Assembly (NCBI GenBank): GCA_944393605.1
Contig: CALYAO010000017.1
Span: 1-64,000 of the forward strand
Source: an uncultured Clostridia bacterium
GTDB lineage: Bacteria > Bacillota > Clostridia > UBA1381 > UBA9506
DNA: 64,000 bases
Direction: 5' to 3'
A program made the position numbers and the translations under genes. The notes beneath the pieces were generated by a model. It did not search any database, was not told the DNA's origin, and was given only the letters and a program-made list of their open reading frames with translations. Below are positions 9,007-18,066 of the stretch, piece after piece (position 1 is the stretch's first letter; the number at the start of each line of letters is the position of its first letter).

Positions 9007-9180
9007 ATGAACACGCAAACAAAACGATTGATTGCGCAGCGTTCGACCCCCATCACGGAGGATGCGACAAAATATGGTGAATTCATCGCGCGCTTCCATA
9101 AGTGGCCCACATCCGAGTATCAGATGAAACGCGCGGAACACCTCGCGGATGTCACTTCCAGCAACCATTCCTTCTCATAA
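9007..9180 (+). CDS. Hypothetical 57-residue protein
   Basis: A short frame starting MNTQTKRLIAQRSTPITED and ending TSSNHSFS, with GAGGTG 7 bases before its ATG. It is divergent from argD. The protein is polar, with basic and acidic residues and no membrane segment, signal peptide or metal motif. I recognise no family. The good ribosome site and the codon use support a real gene; the length allows chance. A clear promoter was not found, only an AT-rich stretch around 8925-8965. Confidence 0.45.
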   Translation: MNTQTKRLIAQRSTPITEDATKYGEFIARFHKWPTSEYQMKRAEHLADVTSSNHSFS

Positions 9181-9205
9181 CGGCATCCTGGCCGAACTGC
9201 GGCCA

Positions 9206-9227
9206 AGCGGGAAGCCTCCTTCCCGCT
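9206..9227 (-). terminator. Possible weak terminator of folC
   Basis: AGCGGGAA (9206-9213) pairs with TTCCCGCT (9220-9227) around 6 bases and overlaps the folC stop codon. A second short stem (GGCCG/CGGCC, 9190-9204) lies beyond. Neither is followed by a good T run, so it may stop or merely stabilise the message. Confidence 0.35.
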
Positions 9228-10515
9228 ACATATGCGCCGCCCGGACCCCGTCGCGGATGTCGGACAGCATATACAGCGACCCCACCGCGAGTACTGCGCC
9301 GCCGGGCGGACAACTCTGCATCGCGCGCCCAACGGCCTCCTTGGGGCTGGGACAGACATGCACATGTTCGCACCACTGCCTGCCCGCTTCACACAGGGTC
9401 TCCGCGCTGGCTGCACGCGGGTTATCCACCGTCGTAAACCAGATCTCCTGCGCCACACCTGCCACCGCGCGAACCGCCTCTTCATATGCCTTGTCCGCCA
9501 GCATCCCCATCACAAACGTGATGGGCTTGTCCCGTAGGAACTCCGCCACCGCATCCAACATGGCGCGGATGCCGTCCGCATTGTGCGCCCCATCCGCCAC
9601 CACCAGCGGTGCCTGAGACAACACCTCCAGCCGCCCGCTCCACCGAGTGGCCGCCAGGCCAGCGTACAGCGCATCTTCCCCAATCTGCCATCCCTGCCCG
9701 GCCAGCACGTTCAGTGCGGCAATGGCAGTCACGCAGTTGTCCACCTGGTGCCGGCCCGCCAGACCGATCCGCACATCCCGGTACCCCGCATAATCAAAGA
9801 CCGCGCCGTCCAGGCCGCAATGGGAAATGTGAACCGCATGCAGGTCAGGCACCACCAGCGGATTGCCCCGTTGCTCGCATATCTCGCGGATGACCGCCAT
9901 CGCCGCCGCATCCTGCCGGGGATAGCAAACCGTCGTCCCGCCCGGTTTGATGATGCCGCACTTCTCATATGCAATCTGTGCTGGGGTATCACCCAGATAC
10001 TGCATGTGGTCCAAGCTGATGGAGGTGATCACCGATACCAGCGGCGTTGCAATGACGTTGGTGGCATCCAGCCGGCCGCCCAATCCCACTTCCAGTACCA
10101 CGATGTCACATTTTGTATCTGCATAGTGACAAAACGCCGCCGCAGTCACCAGCTCAAACTCCGTCGGATGGGGCAGGCCATCCGCCAGCATGCGCTCCAC
10201 CGCATCCGCCACCCGCGCAACACAGGCGACGAGCTCCTCACGGGAGATTTCCGCGCCATTCACACGGATGCGTTCCCCAAAGGCATAGAGATAGGGCGAG
10301 GTATACAGCCCCGTTTGGTAGCCTGCGCAGGTCAGAACAGATGCGATAAACGCCGCCGTGGATCCCTTGCCGTTGGTCCCTGCAATATGGACAAACTGGA
10401 GCTTGTCCTGCGGATTTCCCAAATAGCGAAGCAATGTCCGGATGTTATCCAGCCCTAGCTTGGAGCCAAATTGATTGGCCGAATGAATGAAGCGCATGGC
10501 GCCCAAAAAATCCAA
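9226..10515 (-). CDS. folC: Folylpolyglutamate synthase / dihydrofolate synthase
   Basis: Adds glutamate to folates using ATP, and often also makes dihydrofolate from dihydropteroate. The 429 residues match the family. It shows the Mur-ligase-like ATP loop VHIAGTNGKGSTAAF (about residues 42-56), EVGLGGRLDATNV (about 140-153), a C-terminal domain with LVVADGAHN, and FVMGMLADK. The start is read as TTG at 10515 because GAGGGGG lies 8 bases upstream. An ATG at 10497 is possible but lacks a ribosome site. No promoter is visible between the preceding terminator and this start (see findings). Confidence 0.94.
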   Translation of the reverse strand: MDFLGAMRFIHSANQFGSKLGLDNIRTLLRYLGNPQDKLQFVHIAGTNGKGSTAAFIASVLTCAGYQTGLYTSPYLYAFGERIRVNGAEISREELVACVARVADAVERMLADGLPHPTEFELVTAAAFCHYADTKCDIVVLEVGLGGRLDATNVIATPLVSVITSISLDHMQYLGDTPAQIAYEKCGIIKPGGTTVCYPRQDAAAMAVIREICEQRGNPLVVPDLHAVHISHCGLDGAVFDYAGYRDVRIGLAGRHQVDNCVTAIAALNVLAGQGWQIGEDALYAGLAATRWSGRLEVLSQAPLVVADGAHNADGIRAMLDAVAEFLRDKPITFVMGMLADKAYEEAVRAVAGVAQEIWFTTVDNPRAASAETLCEAGRQWCEHVHVCPSPKEAVGRAMQSCPPGGAVLAVGSLYMLSDIRDGVRAAHM

Positions 10516-10532
10516 TTTGTTTTCCCCCTCAA

Positions 10533-10566
10533 CAAAAAAATGGGGCGCTTTTGTCAGGCGCCCCGT
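10533..10566 (-). terminator. Terminator between the AI-2E transporter gene and folC
   Basis: GGGGCGC (10542-10548) and GCGCCCC (10558-10564) pair; on the minus strand the stem is followed by ATTTTTTT. It stands 4 bases after the AI-2E transporter stop and its T tract ends about 18 bases before the folC start. Confidence 0.8.
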
Positions 10567-10569
10567 TTT

Positions 10570-11715
10570 CTACTCTTGCTGCAGTTTTTGTTTTGCGGCC
10601 AGCCGCTTTGCAATAAACCGGTCATAGAAAATGAGCTTTACAACCGCAATCACCGGCACCCCCAAAAACATCCCCAGCAAGCCGCCGAATCTGCCGCCAA
10701 TGGCCACACCCGCAATGACCAGCAGAGGATTGATGCCAACCGTTTCAGACATGATCTTGGGGCCCACCAGAATGTTGTCAACCACCTGGATACCGATAGC
10801 ATACAAAATGGTCCACAGCGCCTTCCACGGATCATAGAACAGAACCAACAGCACGCAGGGGATCGCACCCATCCACGGCCCAAAATAGGGGATCATGTTT
10901 GTAATCGCGATGACCAGTGCAATGAGAGGCGCAAGCGGGATGCGCAGCGGGATCAAGACCATGAGGCCGATCAAAAACAGCGCAAAAGACTGCAGGATCT
11001 TACTGACCAGGAAATTCATAAAAATCTTATGGATATCCCGCCCAAGCTGAATGATCTTTTCTGCACGCGCATCGCTAAACAGCGCAAACAACAGGTCCTT
11101 CACATTGGACAGCGCTGCTTCTTTGCTGAACAAAAAGTAGATGGACACGATGACGCCAAACAAGAAGCGAATCATCGCAGTGACCGACACGCTCACCGCA
11201 TTGGTGACCGCGCCGCCGATGGAGGTATAGTCCAACGCAGATAGGAGCTTATAGAGGTTTTCAAAGAAATTGTCAATGAAGTTTTCCACCTGAAGTGAAA
11301 GTTCTGCATTGAGCCCACCCAGAAAATCTCCCAGCCACAGCTCCACGTTATCCGCATAACTGGGCAGGTTATCCACGATCTCTTTGACGCCGTCTATGAT
11401 GGTCGGCAGGATGGCCACCACAAACAACGTGATCAGGCCCGCCACCAATAAGTACAAAAACGCAATGATCCCGCCCCGCTTGATCATCTTCACCCGCGCC
11501 GAATCCTTGGTCGACGCAATCAGCTTCTCAAAATACACCATGGCGGGATTGAGCAGATATGCAATGACAAAACCCCATACAAAATAGGCAATGCAGGAAT
11601 AGATGGTATCCCAAATCCCCGCAAGAGAGATGTTCATGGTAGAAACCAGCTTATATAAAACAAAGGCGATGAGCAGCACAGGTATCAGCCGCAGATAGGG
11701 GATTTTCCACTTCAT
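10570..11715 (-). CDS. AI-2E family transporter
   Basis: A 381-residue membrane protein of the AI-2E transporter (PerM/YdiK) superfamily. The name comes from E. coli TqsA; most members have unknown substrates, and some are sodium/proton antiporters. It starts MKWKIPYLRLIPVLLIAF. Hydrophobic segments include residues about 10-25, 30-55, 85-110, 170-190 and several between 220 and 360. The family-typical TNMIPYFGPWMGAIPC and GPKIMSETVGINPL motifs are visible in the C-terminal half. ATG 11715 has GAGGAGG upstream. It lies 46 bases after the chromate transporter gene. Confidence 0.9.
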   Translation of the reverse strand: MKWKIPYLRLIPVLLIAFVLYKLVSTMNISLAGIWDTIYSCIAYFVWGFVIAYLLNPAMVYFEKLIASTKDSARVKMIKRGGIIAFLYLLVAGLITLFVVAILPTIIDGVKEIVDNLPSYADNVELWLGDFLGGLNAELSLQVENFIDNFFENLYKLLSALDYTSIGGAVTNAVSVSVTAMIRFLFGVIVSIYFLFSKEAALSNVKDLLFALFSDARAEKIIQLGRDIHKIFMNFLVSKILQSFALFLIGLMVLIPLRIPLAPLIALVIAITNMIPYFGPWMGAIPCVLLVLFYDPWKALWTILYAIGIQVVDNILVGPKIMSETVGINPLLVIAGVAIGGRFGGLLGMFLGVPVIAVVKLIFYDRFIAKRLAAKQKLQQE

Positions 11716-11761
11716 TAACGGTCCTCCTCTTTTGTCATGACATTTTAAGCGAATCCGACAC

Positions 11762-12319
11762 TTAATCCTTGGCCTGTCGGATGCCCTCCTTTGCAACGAG
11801 ACCATAATACACAATTCCCGCTAGCGCACCCGCGATGATCACCAGGATGATATTGACATCCAAAACGATGATGAGCAGAAATGCCGCCAGCGCCGCAACA
11901 ATGCCAAACCAGTCCCGGATGGCGCCGCGGCCAAGCTTATAAATAGCGGTAAATACCATGGCGACCAGCGCAGCACGAACGCCAAGGAAAAACTTGCTGA
12001 TCCAGACATTCTCGCCGATGTTGAGCAAAAATGCAGCGATCACCAGGATGATGAGAAAAGACGGCAGAATAATAGCAAGCGCGGCCACCACCGCCCCCTT
12101 CACGCCAAACAGCCGATGCCCGATAAAGATGGAGGAATTGATGGCAATGACCCCCGGCAGCGCCTGTGACAGCGCAAAGATATCCACGATTTCCTCATCC
12201 GTCACCCATTTTTGCCGGTTTACGAATTCGTCCTGCATGATGGAGATCATGACAACGCCGCCCCCGATGGTGAACAGCCCGATCTTAAATAAAATCCAAA
12301 ACATTTTCCACATTTTCAT
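11762..12319 (-). CDS. Chromate transporter family protein, single-domain (half-size)
   Basis: A 185-residue membrane protein of the CHR (chromate ion transporter) family. The N-terminal FKIGLFTIGGGVVMIS motif and the DEFVNRQKWVTDEEIVDIFALSQALPG region are characteristic, followed by about five membrane segments. Short CHR proteins are usually encoded as tandem pairs that together match the long two-domain form. Only one copy is present here, with cwlD before and the AI-2E gene after. The start ATG 12319 has AGGATGG at 9 bases. The substrate may be sulfate or another anion rather than chromate. Confidence 0.88.
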   Translation of the reverse strand: MKMWKMFWILFKIGLFTIGGGVVMISIMQDEFVNRQKWVTDEEIVDIFALSQALPGVIAINSSIFIGHRLFGVKGAVVAALAIILPSFLIILVIAAFLLNIGENVWISKFFLGVRAALVAMVFTAIYKLGRGAIRDWFGIVAALAAFLLIIVLDVNIILVIIAGALAGIVYYGLVAKEGIRQAKD

Positions 12320-12346
12320 TGGTATACGCCATCCTGACTTGGTAAT

Positions 12347-13069
12347 TTATGCGGCGGTCGCACCGTTGAAGTATTGGATCATCGCAGTATAAATCCCCCA
12401 TGCGATACGCTTTTGGTAGTCCTCCGAAAGCAGGAACTGCTCCTCCTCCGGATTGGACACAAATCCGCATTCCACTAAAACCGCCGGAACTTGTGCTTTT
12501 TTCAGCAGGTAGATATCATCCGAAGCCTGCTTGATCTCCCGCTTTTCAGGCGGGTCTAGCACCTCTATGAGCCGCGCTTGTATCAGCACTGCCAACGTCT
12601 TGCTTTGTTCGTTGTTTTTGGAATAAAATACCTGATGTCCGCGATACTTGGACTGCTCAAACTGATTCATGTGGATGCTTAAAAATACATCCGCATCCGA
12701 TTCGTTCATGATTTTTTCCCGGTTCCGCATATCTGAAACCTTCTTGGAACGGATGGTGCTCCCTGTATCGTGGATGGAGTTGGCATCCGCACGGGTCACA
12801 ATGACCTCCGCGCCGCTTTGCTCCAAAAATTCCTGCACCTGAAAGGCGATGGCAAGATTCAGCTCCTGCTCCCGTGCTCCCGCCGCGCCCACCGCGCCGC
12901 CGTCGGGCTCGCCATGCCCCGCGTCAATGATGATGCGCTTGCCAAAGCTCGGGATGGTGCTGGTCGGCACCGCCTGGCTGGACCGACCCAAAACCCCAAT
13001 CGTCCCCACCACGAGGACGCAGATACAAGCAAGCAACAACAAATTCCACTTCTTTAAAATTACAATCAC
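12347..13069 (-). CDS. cwlD: N-acetylmuramoyl-L-alanine amidase, CwlD type
   Basis: Zinc-dependent Amidase_3 enzyme. In endospore formers CwlD helps make muramic-delta-lactam in the spore cortex. The 240 residues include one N-terminal membrane anchor (about 9-28), the first zinc His in IIIDAGHGEPDGG (about residue 52), Glu near 69, FLSIHMNQ with a His near 133, and the catalytic Glu in AVLVECGFVSN (about 200). The start is read as GTG at 13069 after a GGGGTG site. The small single-anchor architecture fits CwlD better than vegetative amidases with wall-binding repeats. It implies a sporulating lineage. Confidence 0.9.
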   Translation of the reverse strand: MIVILKKWNLLLLACICVLVVGTIGVLGRSSQAVPTSTIPSFGKRIIIDAGHGEPDGGAVGAAGAREQELNLAIAFQVQEFLEQSGAEVIVTRADANSIHDTGSTIRSKKVSDMRNREKIMNESDADVFLSIHMNQFEQSKYRGHQVFYSKNNEQSKTLAVLIQARLIEVLDPPEKREIKQASDDIYLLKKAQVPAVLVECGFVSNPEEEQFLLSEDYQKRIAWGIYTAMIQYFNGATAA

Positions 13070-13241
13070 ACAACCACACCCCGGAAACAGGCAAACAGCG
13101 CCTGATCAATTTTGTATATACCTATTCCGGGATGCCCGTGTTTATGCCCGAGACAACCGCCGCAAACTGCTGATTTTGGCACTTCGTCCGCTGGAATACA
13201 AAGCGGTCGGCGGCTTCACCTCCCATTTCCATGCACAAATC

Positions 13242-13850
13242 CTATTCGTTGAATTTTTCCTTGACCTTTTTACTCGACCGCAGCAGCAGCGCCGACAGAT
13301 AGAATTCCTTGCTGCCCGCAAAGTACCCCAAAAATGCTGCCACGGGAATGACCAACTGGCCCGCCAACAGCAGAAGCGGATTGGTATCCTCCGCCGGCAG
13401 GAACCCCACCAGGTTGCCAAACCACAGCCGCACAATGGGCACCAGCACGCTGATCAACCGCGTCTCAACCAGCTCCCGTGGCTGCCCTTCGGGAAATACG
13501 TACGTCGTCCCCACCACAAGGTCACGGATGGGGATGACATTGGTATAAATCAGCGCATAAACCGCGATGATGAGCAAATTCAGCGCCAGCAGCGGGATAC
13601 ACATCACAAGCCCCTTATACCAGTAAGGCGTATCATCCGTATAGGACTTGATGTCGCGCGCGGCGGTATTCCATGTCCTAGAATAAATCATGCCAAATAA
13701 AATCAGTGTAAAAACCGCACTAAACACGACCTGCCCCGTCTGTGACCCCATCAGCCAAGCAAAAATGAGCAGCCCGATGATGGTAAACACAATCATCAAT
13801 AGATAGTCAATAAACAGCTTACAGCCCTTTAAAAGTCCGCATTTGATCAT
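13242..13850 (-). CDS. Hypothetical membrane protein, four or five membrane segments
   Basis: A 202-residue protein starting MIKCGLLKGCKLFIDYLLM. Hydrophobic segments lie at about residues 10-30, 36-52, 80-105 and 150-172. A non-membrane stretch includes YTDDTPYWYKG and VGTTYVFPEGQPRELVETR. The C-terminus is basic (RSSKKVKEKFNE). I recognise no named family. It starts 13 bases after the ybeY stop with GAGGTGG in front, so it is co-transcribed with phoH and ybeY. The next 170 bases before cwlD hold a 35-codon frame (about 13102-13220) that is too weak to call. Confidence 0.75.
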   Translation of the reverse strand: MIKCGLLKGCKLFIDYLLMIVFTIIGLLIFAWLMGSQTGQVVFSAVFTLILFGMIYSRTWNTAARDIKSYTDDTPYWYKGLVMCIPLLALNLLIIAVYALIYTNVIPIRDLVVGTTYVFPEGQPRELVETRLISVLVPIVRLWFGNLVGFLPAEDTNPLLLLAGQLVIPVAAFLGYFAGSKEFYLSALLLRSSKKVKEKFNE

Positions 13851-13863
13851 TTTTTCCACCTCG

Positions 13864-14355
13864 CTAGCGTCTGATTCCAAGTTTTTCCAGAACCGACTCC
13901 TGTTTTGTAAACATCTCCGACTCTTCCGCCTGTCCCAACTCATGGTCATATCCCAAAAGATGCAGCATGGAATGCACGGCAAGAAAACAGACCTCCCGCC
14001 GAAGGCTGTGCCCAAACTGGTCCGCCTGTTCCCTGGCACGTTCCAGCGACAGCACAATCTCCCCCAGCTGCACCCAGCCCTCAAAGAGATCACCCGGGCC
14101 AACCACCGGTTTTCCGTCGGGGCCCGTCTCCAAAAATGGGATGGACAACACGTCTGTCACCGCATCTTTGCGCCGGATGTCCCGGTTGACCGCACGGATA
14201 CCCGCGTTATCCACCCAGTCCAGCTCCAGCCAAACCGAGTACGCAAAGCCCTCCTGCATAAGCGTCTCCGCCACACATGCCTCCACATCAGCCAGCAGCG
14301 CCTCGGGCGGCTGCGCTCCGTCATAGATATGTTCGATTTGCACCTCAGCTGCCAT
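13864..14355 (-). CDS. ybeY: Endoribonuclease YbeY
   Basis: Single-strand-specific metallo-endoribonuclease for 16S rRNA maturation and ribosome quality control. The 163 residues contain the zinc motif HSMLHLLGYDH (His at about 128, 132 and 138) and the family strand NRDIRRKDAVTDVLSIPF. The ATG at 14355 directly overlaps the end of phoH and has GGGGGA at good spacing. The phoH-ybeY pair is a widely conserved arrangement. Confidence 0.95.
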   Translation of the reverse strand: MAAEVQIEHIYDGAQPPEALLADVEACVAETLMQEGFAYSVWLELDWVDNAGIRAVNRDIRRKDAVTDVLSIPFLETGPDGKPVVGPGDLFEGWVQLGEIVLSLERAREQADQFGHSLRREVCFLAVHSMLHLLGYDHELGQAEESEMFTKQESVLEKLGIRR

Positions 14356-14356
14356 G

Positions 14357-15340
14357 CTATTCCCCCGATCTGCGCCGTTCGGGCTTTTTCGCACGGACGC
14401 TGTTGTCATATTTCTCATATGCCTTAATAATCTTCTGCACCAGCGGATGCCGCACCACATCTTTTTCATCGAAGTAGCAAAAATCAATCCCTTCGATGTT
14501 GCGCAGGATCTTGATGACCTCCTTGAGACCCGACTTCTTGCCGCCCGGCAGGTCAATCTGCGTAATATCCCCTGTGATGATGGCCTTGGAACCAAAGCCG
14601 ATGCGCGTCAGAAACATCTTCATCTGTTCGGGCGTCGTATTTTGCGCCTCATCCAGGATGATATAGGAATTGTCCAACGTGCGCCCCCGCATATATGCCA
14701 GCGGCGCGACCTCAATCATGCCCTTTTCCACATATTTGTTGTAGTTCTCCACGCCCAGCATATCATACATCGCGTCATGCAGCGGGCGGAGGTACGGGTC
14801 CACCTTCATCTGGAGGTCACCGGGCAGAAAGCCCAGATTCTCCCCCGCTTCCACCGCCGGCCGGGTGATGATGATGCGGCTGACCTCCTTGTTGCGGAAG
14901 GCATTGACCGCCATCGCCACCGCAAGATAGGTCTTGCCCGTCCCCGCCGGCCCGACACCAAACACAATCACATTGTCACGGATGCTTTTGACATAGGCCT
15001 TCTGCCCCATGGTCTTGCTCTTGATGGGCCGGCCCTTGGCATTCACGCAAACGCAGTCCTGCCCCAGCGACTGCACGTCCAGCCCGTCTTGTGCCATGGA
15101 GATGGTGTAACGGATGCGCTGCTCGTCGATTTGTTCCCCCTTGTCCTGCATGGCGATGAGATTGGACACCGCACGATATGCATCCTCAACATTTTGCGCC
15201 TCTCCCGCGATCTTGAGCTTCCCATCCCGGGAAGAGATGACGACATCCATCTCGGTTTCAATCAGACGGATGTTTTGATCAAAGCTGCCATAAAGCTGCC
15301 CCAAATCCACAGTTGATACGTCAATATTTCTTTCTTCCAT
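14357..15340 (-). CDS. phoH: PhoH family ATPase
   Basis: Cytoplasmic P-loop ATPase related to helicase cores and linked to RNA metabolism through its conserved partner YbeY. The 327 residues contain an N-terminal KH-like region, Walker A GPAGTGKT (about residues 130-137), the Walker B region YIILDEAQN and IITGDITQIDLP. The ATG at 15340 follows AGAGGAGAG. Translation ends one base before the ybeY start. An extended -10 promoter at 15537-15545 would give a leader of about 190 bases. Confidence 0.94.
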   Translation of the reverse strand: MEERNIDVSTVDLGQLYGSFDQNIRLIETEMDVVISSRDGKLKIAGEAQNVEDAYRAVSNLIAMQDKGEQIDEQRIRYTISMAQDGLDVQSLGQDCVCVNAKGRPIKSKTMGQKAYVKSIRDNVIVFGVGPAGTGKTYLAVAMAVNAFRNKEVSRIIITRPAVEAGENLGFLPGDLQMKVDPYLRPLHDAMYDMLGVENYNKYVEKGMIEVAPLAYMRGRTLDNSYIILDEAQNTTPEQMKMFLTRIGFGSKAIITGDITQIDLPGGKKSGLKEVIKILRNIEGIDFCYFDEKDVVRHPLVQKIIKAYEKYDNSVRAKKPERRRSGE

Positions 15341-15536
15341 AGAGCTCTCCTCTTCTGTACCAGCAAAAACATAAAACACCCTGCGCGCCGCCCGGACCAA
15401 CACATTCGCTTAAAATCCCACAGAGCAGATGCGCGGCCGACGGTGCGCGGAGCACAAAAAGCACACAGCCCTTGCGCCTATGCTGCCACATTGGACAAAC
15501 GGGCCATTCCTGCCTTGTGTGCATCCAATTACGTCT

Positions 15537-15545
15537 ATTATACCA
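15537..15545 (-). promoter_or_regulatory. Extended -10 promoter of phoH operon
   Basis: On the minus strand TGGTATAAT (15545 down to 15537), an extended -10 with no good -35. Transcription would start near 15530, leaving a leader of about 190 bases before phoH. Nothing else is recognised in the 373 bases between the phoH start and the VanW gene (15341-15713). Confidence 0.55.
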
Positions 15546-15713
15546 CGTTTTTCCCCGATTGGGAGGAAAAATCAAAAAATTTATCATTTTTCTCAAGATA
15601 TCTTTTGCAAACGCCATAGTCAGCAGCTAGCAACACATTTTGTTAAAATTTACACCGCATAATCTGCGCCATTTATCACAGGCTAAAAGAAGTAGAAAAA
15701 GGAGAGATGCGGC

Positions 15714-16379
15714 ATGAAAATCGCGATTTGTTTGATCTGTATCCTGCTGCTGGCCGGATGCACCCGCAGCGGCACGGAGCTGCAAAAACAAAGCCAACTC
15801 AGCAGCGAAACGCCTCCCCCTGTCACGTCCCATGCGCCCTCTGTGACACAGATGCCCACACAGGCACCCACACCAACACCCGCTCCCACCGCCGTCCCAA
15901 CCACGCAGCCCACCCAAGCACCCCAACCGACCGAAGAATTTTTGATCACTGCCCAGACGCACATCGACGACCAAACGAATAACCGCATGCACAACATCCA
16001 GCTGTGCGCCGATAAGCTGAATGGATACATTGTGGGCCCAGGGGACACCTTCTCCTTCAACGAGGCAGTGGGTGCACGTACACCTGAAAAGGGGTACCGC
16101 AAAGCGCCCATCATCATTGAAAAAAAGAAGGAGATGGGATACGGCGGCGGCGTATGCCAGGTGAGCAGCACGCTGTATCAAGCTGCGCGCGACGCGGGAT
16201 TTCCCATAATAGAGCGGCATGAGCACGGCAAGCCCATCACCTACACCGAAAAGGGGGATGACGCGGCGGTCTCCTACAACGGGTATGACCTGAAATTCCG
16301 CAATTCTTCGGACAAAACCCTCAAAATCAAAACCGCGGTGGGCGACTCCATGTCCGTTTCGCTGTATCTGATTTCCTGA
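15714..16379 (+). CDS. VanW family lipoprotein
   Basis: A 221-residue secreted protein. The signal MKIAICLICILLLAGC ends in a lipobox with Cys at about 16. A Thr/Pro/Gln-rich linker (about residues 30-75) follows, and then a VanW domain with PGDTFSFNEAVGARTPEKGY, GYGGGVCQVSSTLYQAA and AVSYNGYDLKFRN. VanW domains occur near vancomycin-resistance genes and in many cell-wall proteins, but their biochemical role is not settled. No van genes are nearby, so resistance is not implied. AAAGGAG lies 8 bases before the ATG. The 160 bases after the stop show nothing beyond GC-rich sequence before the terminator. Confidence 0.9.
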   Translation: MKIAICLICILLLAGCTRSGTELQKQSQLSSETPPPVTSHAPSVTQMPTQAPTPTPAPTAVPTTQPTQAPQPTEEFLITAQTHIDDQTNNRMHNIQLCADKLNGYIVGPGDTFSFNEAVGARTPEKGYRKAPIIIEKKKEMGYGGGVCQVSSTLYQAARDAGFPIIERHEHGKPITYTEKGDDAAVSYNGYDLKFRNSSDKTLKIKTAVGDSMSVSLYLIS

Positions 16380-16540
16380 GGAAACATGGCCGCCGCGCGA
16401 CGGCATTTCTTGGCTGTTTCCGCAGCCGCCCACTGACGGCGGCCTGTCCGTCTCCGCAAAGAGCCGCCCACGCGCCTTGCAGCATACCCTCACAGGCAAT
16501 CGCGGACATGCGGCTTTCTCTTTTCATTTTGAAACAACGA

Positions 16541-16590
16541 CAAAACAAGGCCGAAAAAGGGACGCCCCTTTCTCGGCCTTGTTTTTTTAT
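16541..16590. terminator. Bidirectional terminator between VanW gene and gltX
   Basis: ACAAGGCCGA (16545-16554) pairs with TCGGCCTTGT (16573-16582), with an inner AAAGGG/CCCTTT stem. TTTTTTT follows on the plus strand and TTTTGT on the minus strand. It serves the converging VanW and gltX genes. Confidence 0.85.
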
Positions 16591-18029
16591 TGTGAAAGCA
16601 ACGCAATGCCAGCCTTGACCCGGCGGATGCTCTCCTCCTTGCCCAAGAGCTCTGCAATCTCAATGCCGCCACCCGGCGTAAACGCCTTGCCCGACAGCGC
16701 GACCCGAAGCGGCCATAAAATGATCCCATTTTTGACGCCCAGCCGCTCAATGAGCGCAAACAGCGCATCGTGAATGCCGGCCGCCGACCAGTCGTCTAGC
16801 TCCTCTAATACCGGCAGGATGGCAGTCAGGCTCTCCAGCGAATTTTCCTCGTTGGTCTTCATCTTTTTATGACAGTACAGCGCGGGCTCATATGCGGGCA
16901 GCGCATCCAAAAAGTCGATCTGTTCTGGGATGTCCGACAGCTTCTCCGTCCGCGTATGCAAGAGAGCACTCACCTTTGTGAGATCTATGTCCGGATTCTT
17001 GATCTGGTAATACGGCAGCGCCATCTCGTGGAACGCCTCAGGCGACAGCTTCCGGATGTATTCCCCATTCATCCAGTCCAGCTTCTTGACATCGAAGATG
17101 GCCGGAGACTTGCTGATACCCGACACGTCAAACTGCTTGACCATCTCATCCAGGGTAAACAGTTCCTGCTCTCCGCCGGGGCTCCACCCCAGGAGCGCCA
17201 CATAGTTTACGATGGCATCCTTTAGATAGCCCTTGGCGATAAAGTCCTCATAGGAAGCATCCCCTTCCCGCTTGGACAGCTTCTTGTGCGCGTCCTTCAT
17301 CACGGGGGAACAGTGGATATACGTGGGGATCTCCCACCCAAATGCCTCATACAGGAGGTTATACTTGGGGGTAGAGGACAGGTACTCGCTGCCGCGGATG
17401 ATGTGCGTGATGCCCATGAGGTGGTCGTCGATGACATTCGCAAAATTGTAGGTCGGCAGGCCGTCTGACTTTAGGAGCACGTTGTCATCCAGCGTCGCAT
17501 TCTCCACCGTAATCTTGCCAAAGACCTCGTCATGGAAGGTCGTGGTGCCCCGGCGGGGAATCTTCTGGCGGATGACATAGGGAACGCCGCTTGCCAGTTT
17601 CTCCTCAATCTCCTCTTTGGACAGGCGCGCACAGTGCCCATCGTATTTGGGGGGCACATTGTTCTTCACCTGCTGCTCCCGGAGCGCATCCAGCCGCTCC
17701 TTGTCACAAAAACAGTAATACGCGCCGCCCATCTCCACAAGCTTTTCGGCATACTCCCGATAAATATCTCGCCGCTCACTCTGGATATAGGGGCCATACG
17801 GGCCGCCCACATCGGGGCCCTCATCGTGCACCAGCCCTGTCTCCGCAAGGGTTTTGTAGATGAGGTCCACCGCACCTTCCACGTAGCGTTCCTGGTCGGT
17901 GTCCTCAATGCGCAGGACAAAATCCCCGCCGGCATGCTTCGCAAGCAAATAGGCATACAGCGCCGTCCGCAGGTTCCCGATATGCATATACCCCGTCGGA
18001 CTGGGGGCAAACCTGGTTCTAATCCTCAT
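16587..18029 (-). CDS. gltX: Glutamate--tRNA ligase
   Basis: Charges tRNA-Glu (and, in many Firmicutes, also tRNA-Gln for GatCAB). The 480 residues are standard for bacterial GluRS. The class I HIGH motif appears as YMHIGN (about residues 14-19) and KMSKS as KKLSKREGD (about 249-257). RFAPSPTG at the N-terminus is diagnostic. The Cys/His zinc region [15 protein letters not shown] lies near residues 107-121. ATG 18029 has GAGGAAG upstream. Last gene of the long minus-strand run. Confidence 0.97.
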   Translation of the reverse strand: MRIRTRFAPSPTGYMHIGNLRTALYAYLLAKHAGGDFVLRIEDTDQERYVEGAVDLIYKTLAETGLVHDEGPDVGGPYGPYIQSERRDIYREYAEKLVEMGGAYYCFCDKERLDALREQQVKNNVPPKYDGHCARLSKEEIEEKLASGVPYVIRQKIPRRGTTTFHDEVFGKITVENATLDDNVLLKSDGLPTYNFANVIDDHLMGITHIIRGSEYLSSTPKYNLLYEAFGWEIPTYIHCSPVMKDAHKKLSKREGDASYEDFIAKGYLKDAIVNYVALLGWSPGGEQELFTLDEMVKQFDVSGISKSPAIFDVKKLDWMNGEYIRKLSPEAFHEMALPYYQIKNPDIDLTKVSALLHTRTEKLSDIPEQIDFLDALPAYEPALYCHKKMKTNEENSLESLTAILPVLEELDDWSAAGIHDALFALIERLGVKNGIILWPLRVALSGKAFTPGGGIEIAELLGKEESIRRVKAGIALLSQ

Positions 18030-18066
18030 GATGCTTCTTCCTCTCTGGTGTTCTTTTTTGACACGG

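Noticed and set aside
15321-15617. 98-codon minus-strand frame overlapping the phoH promoter and leader
   Set aside because: It crosses the extended -10 and the phoH start region, has an odd Trp/Cys-rich composition and no ribosome site.
15714-16379. VanW protein as a vancomycin-resistance determinant
   Set aside because: No vanR/S/H/A/X-type genes are near; VanW domains are widespread in unrelated Clostridia.
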